The notes under the pieces are model-generated. The model ran no database searches, was not told where the DNA came from, and saw only the letters and a program-made list of their open reading frames with translations. The position numbers were made by a program, and so were the translations under genes. Shown here piece after piece: positions 63,380 to 64,000 of a DNA stretch of 64,000 bases. Origin of the DNA: an uncultured Ruminococcus sp. (lineage in GTDB: Bacteria > Bacillota > Clostridia > Oscillospirales > Ruminococcaceae). The stretch's first letter is position 1. Each line of letters begins with the position of its first letter. The stretch is from contig CANQJO010000001.1 in the NCBI GenBank assembly GCA_947624255.1, forward strand, positions 1 to 64,000, read 5' to 3'.

Positions 63380-63407
63380 TATTATATGAGCCTGCAAGGA
63401 AAATGTG
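63380..63407 (-). promoter_or_regulatory. Sigma-K-like promoter of dpaA-dpaB
   Basis: On the minus strand CAC (63407-63405), 16 bases, then CATATAATA (63388-63380). This fits the mother-cell sigma-K form AC-N16/17-CATANNNTA, and dpaAB of Bacillus is sigma-K dependent. The -10 also resembles TATAAT, but no sigma-A -35 is at the right distance. Confidence 0.6.
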
Positions 63408-63502
63408 ATATGCGGCGAGCCGCCGCAGCCGGTATTGCGCTGAAAAAATATTTACTCAAAATTCTTTCCGCACCTGTTGAAATTTCGAGCATAATGTGAT
63501 GT

Positions 63503-63530
63503 GAAAAGCTCCCCCGGATGGAGGAGCTTT
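63503..63530 (-). terminator. Terminator of the edge membrane-protein gene
   Basis: On the minus strand AAGCTCC and GGAGCTT pair, extended by GC pairs, and are followed by TTTTC, immediately after the stop codon at 63535. Confidence 0.8.
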
Positions 63531-63534
63531 CCTG

Positions 63535-64000
63535 TTATTTCTTTTTCTTTTTGGAGTTGTTTTTCTTGCCGGAATTGTTATTTTTATTGGTGTTATTCTT
63601 GCCCGAATTATTGCTCTTGCCGGAATCATTACTCTTGCTCGAATTACCGCCCTTTGCGCTGCCTTTCTGTTCGGCGGTGCTCTCCGTGGGAGTTTCCTCC
63701 TCGGGAGCGTTATCGCCGTCCATATTGGCTTTCCCACGGCGTATAAGCTCATCCGTCTTTTCTTTGAGTTTTTCCTCCTGAGCCTTTTCTTCGTCACGTT
63801 TTTTCTTTGCGGCAGAGAGCGAGGTATCGACCTTGTCGGATTTGATTATCTGAACGGCTTTTTTCTCCTGCGTTTCTGTGATGCCCTGTTTGCGGAGTTC
63901 TCTCTCCTTGCGCCTTGCGATAAGCACAGGATTATTTCTGCGGTCATAGATATAGAACATCACAATGATAGCGATACCGAGAACCATAGTAAACACGCCG
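63535..64000 (-). CDS. Membrane protein with charged, Asn/Lys/Ser-rich tail (5' end outside window)
   Basis: Partial gene; the frame is still open at the window edge. The visible part (about 155 residues) begins with a hydrophobic helix (MVLGIAIIVMFYIYD), then a basic and acidic helical region (RRKERELRKQG, EEKAQEEKLKEKTDELIRR) likely to form a coiled coil, and a low-complexity end of Ser, Asn, Gly and Lys ending KKNNSKKKKK. No family recognised. A GTG and an ATG near 63996 and 63987 could also be starts. Confidence 0.75.
   Translation of the reverse strand, partial: GVFTMVLGIAIIVMFYIYDRRNNPVLIARRKERELRKQGITETQEKKAVQIIKSDKVDTSLSAAKKKRDEEKAQEEKLKEKTDELIRRGKANMDGDNAPEEETPTESTAEQKGSAKGGNSSKSNDSGKSNNSGKNNTNKNNNSGKKNNSKKKKK

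Overview
The window looks like chromosomal DNA from a moderate-G+C, Gram-positive anaerobe of the Clostridia, most likely a Ruminococcus-like gut or rumen bacterium (Oscillospiraceae). The evidence is a CIRCE-controlled groES-groEL pair, PyrR-type attenuation, ECF transporter genes, the spore dipicolinate synthase genes dpaA-dpaB, ClpE, and long Thr-rich linkers and SpaA/Cna_B repeats in surface proteins. No phage, plasmid, complete insertion sequence or CRISPR array is visible. The taxonomic call is inference from gene content and style.

Layout. 1-8.6 kb: two Thr-rich surface proteins flank a tRNA-Leu; one is a 1,920-residue choice-of-anchor A protein with five nearly identical 117-residue SpaA-like repeats and a sortase-type end. 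8.6-11.6 kb: copper module, csoR plus a copA with a CopZ domain fused at its end, behind a promoter overlapped by a CsoR-type operator. 11.6-15.2 kb: tRNA-Arg, pnuC and a secreted Cys-rich repeat protein. 15.3-17.1 kb: a 38-residue peptide, a lipoprotein and an M20 amidohydrolase. 17.2-22.7 kb: guaA, a broken type I methylase remnant followed by a DUF3592-like gene, then an ACT-domain / PFL-family / kinase operon. 22.8-31.1 kb (mostly minus strand): groEL-groES, a TrmH-type methyltransferase, an acyltransferase, a lone Hpt protein, metH and pheA. 31.5-37.6 kb: ruvC-ruvA-sseB-like-ruvB, followed by small unknown genes, an apparently inactive phosphohexomutase paralogue and an RNA methyltransferase. 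37.6-43.9 kb: ecfA1-ecfA2-ecfT, a YfhO-like membrane protein and truA. 44-49.2 kb: a DUF5711-like protein, a CvpA-like protein, clpE and a lipoprotein with a cohesin-like fold. 49.3-54.1 kb: a glutaredoxin-like protein, a heterodimeric ABC exporter and another secreted lipoprotein. 54.1-61.7 kb: the minus-strand pyrR-pyrC-pyrF-carA-carB operon with its attenuator. 61.9-63.4 kb: dpaA-dpaB behind a sigma-K-like promoter, then a partial membrane protein at the edge.

Points that stand out. (1) A palindromic repeat of about 50-78 bp, with 20-nt inverted arms, occurs five times, always in transcribed non-coding DNA (5' leaders, between cistrons, or at a gene end, where it even supplies the stop codon). 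(2) A second hairpin repeat occurs at two convergent gene ends. (3) An hsdM remnant carries an internal deletion and a 9-A frameshift. (4) A GlmM-like protein has lost its catalytic serine and one metal aspartate. (5) copA has an internal ribosome-binding site and ATG that could release free CopZ. (6) The pyr leader is unusually long between the PyrR-binding loop and its terminator. Everything here is read by eye; no database or folding program was run.
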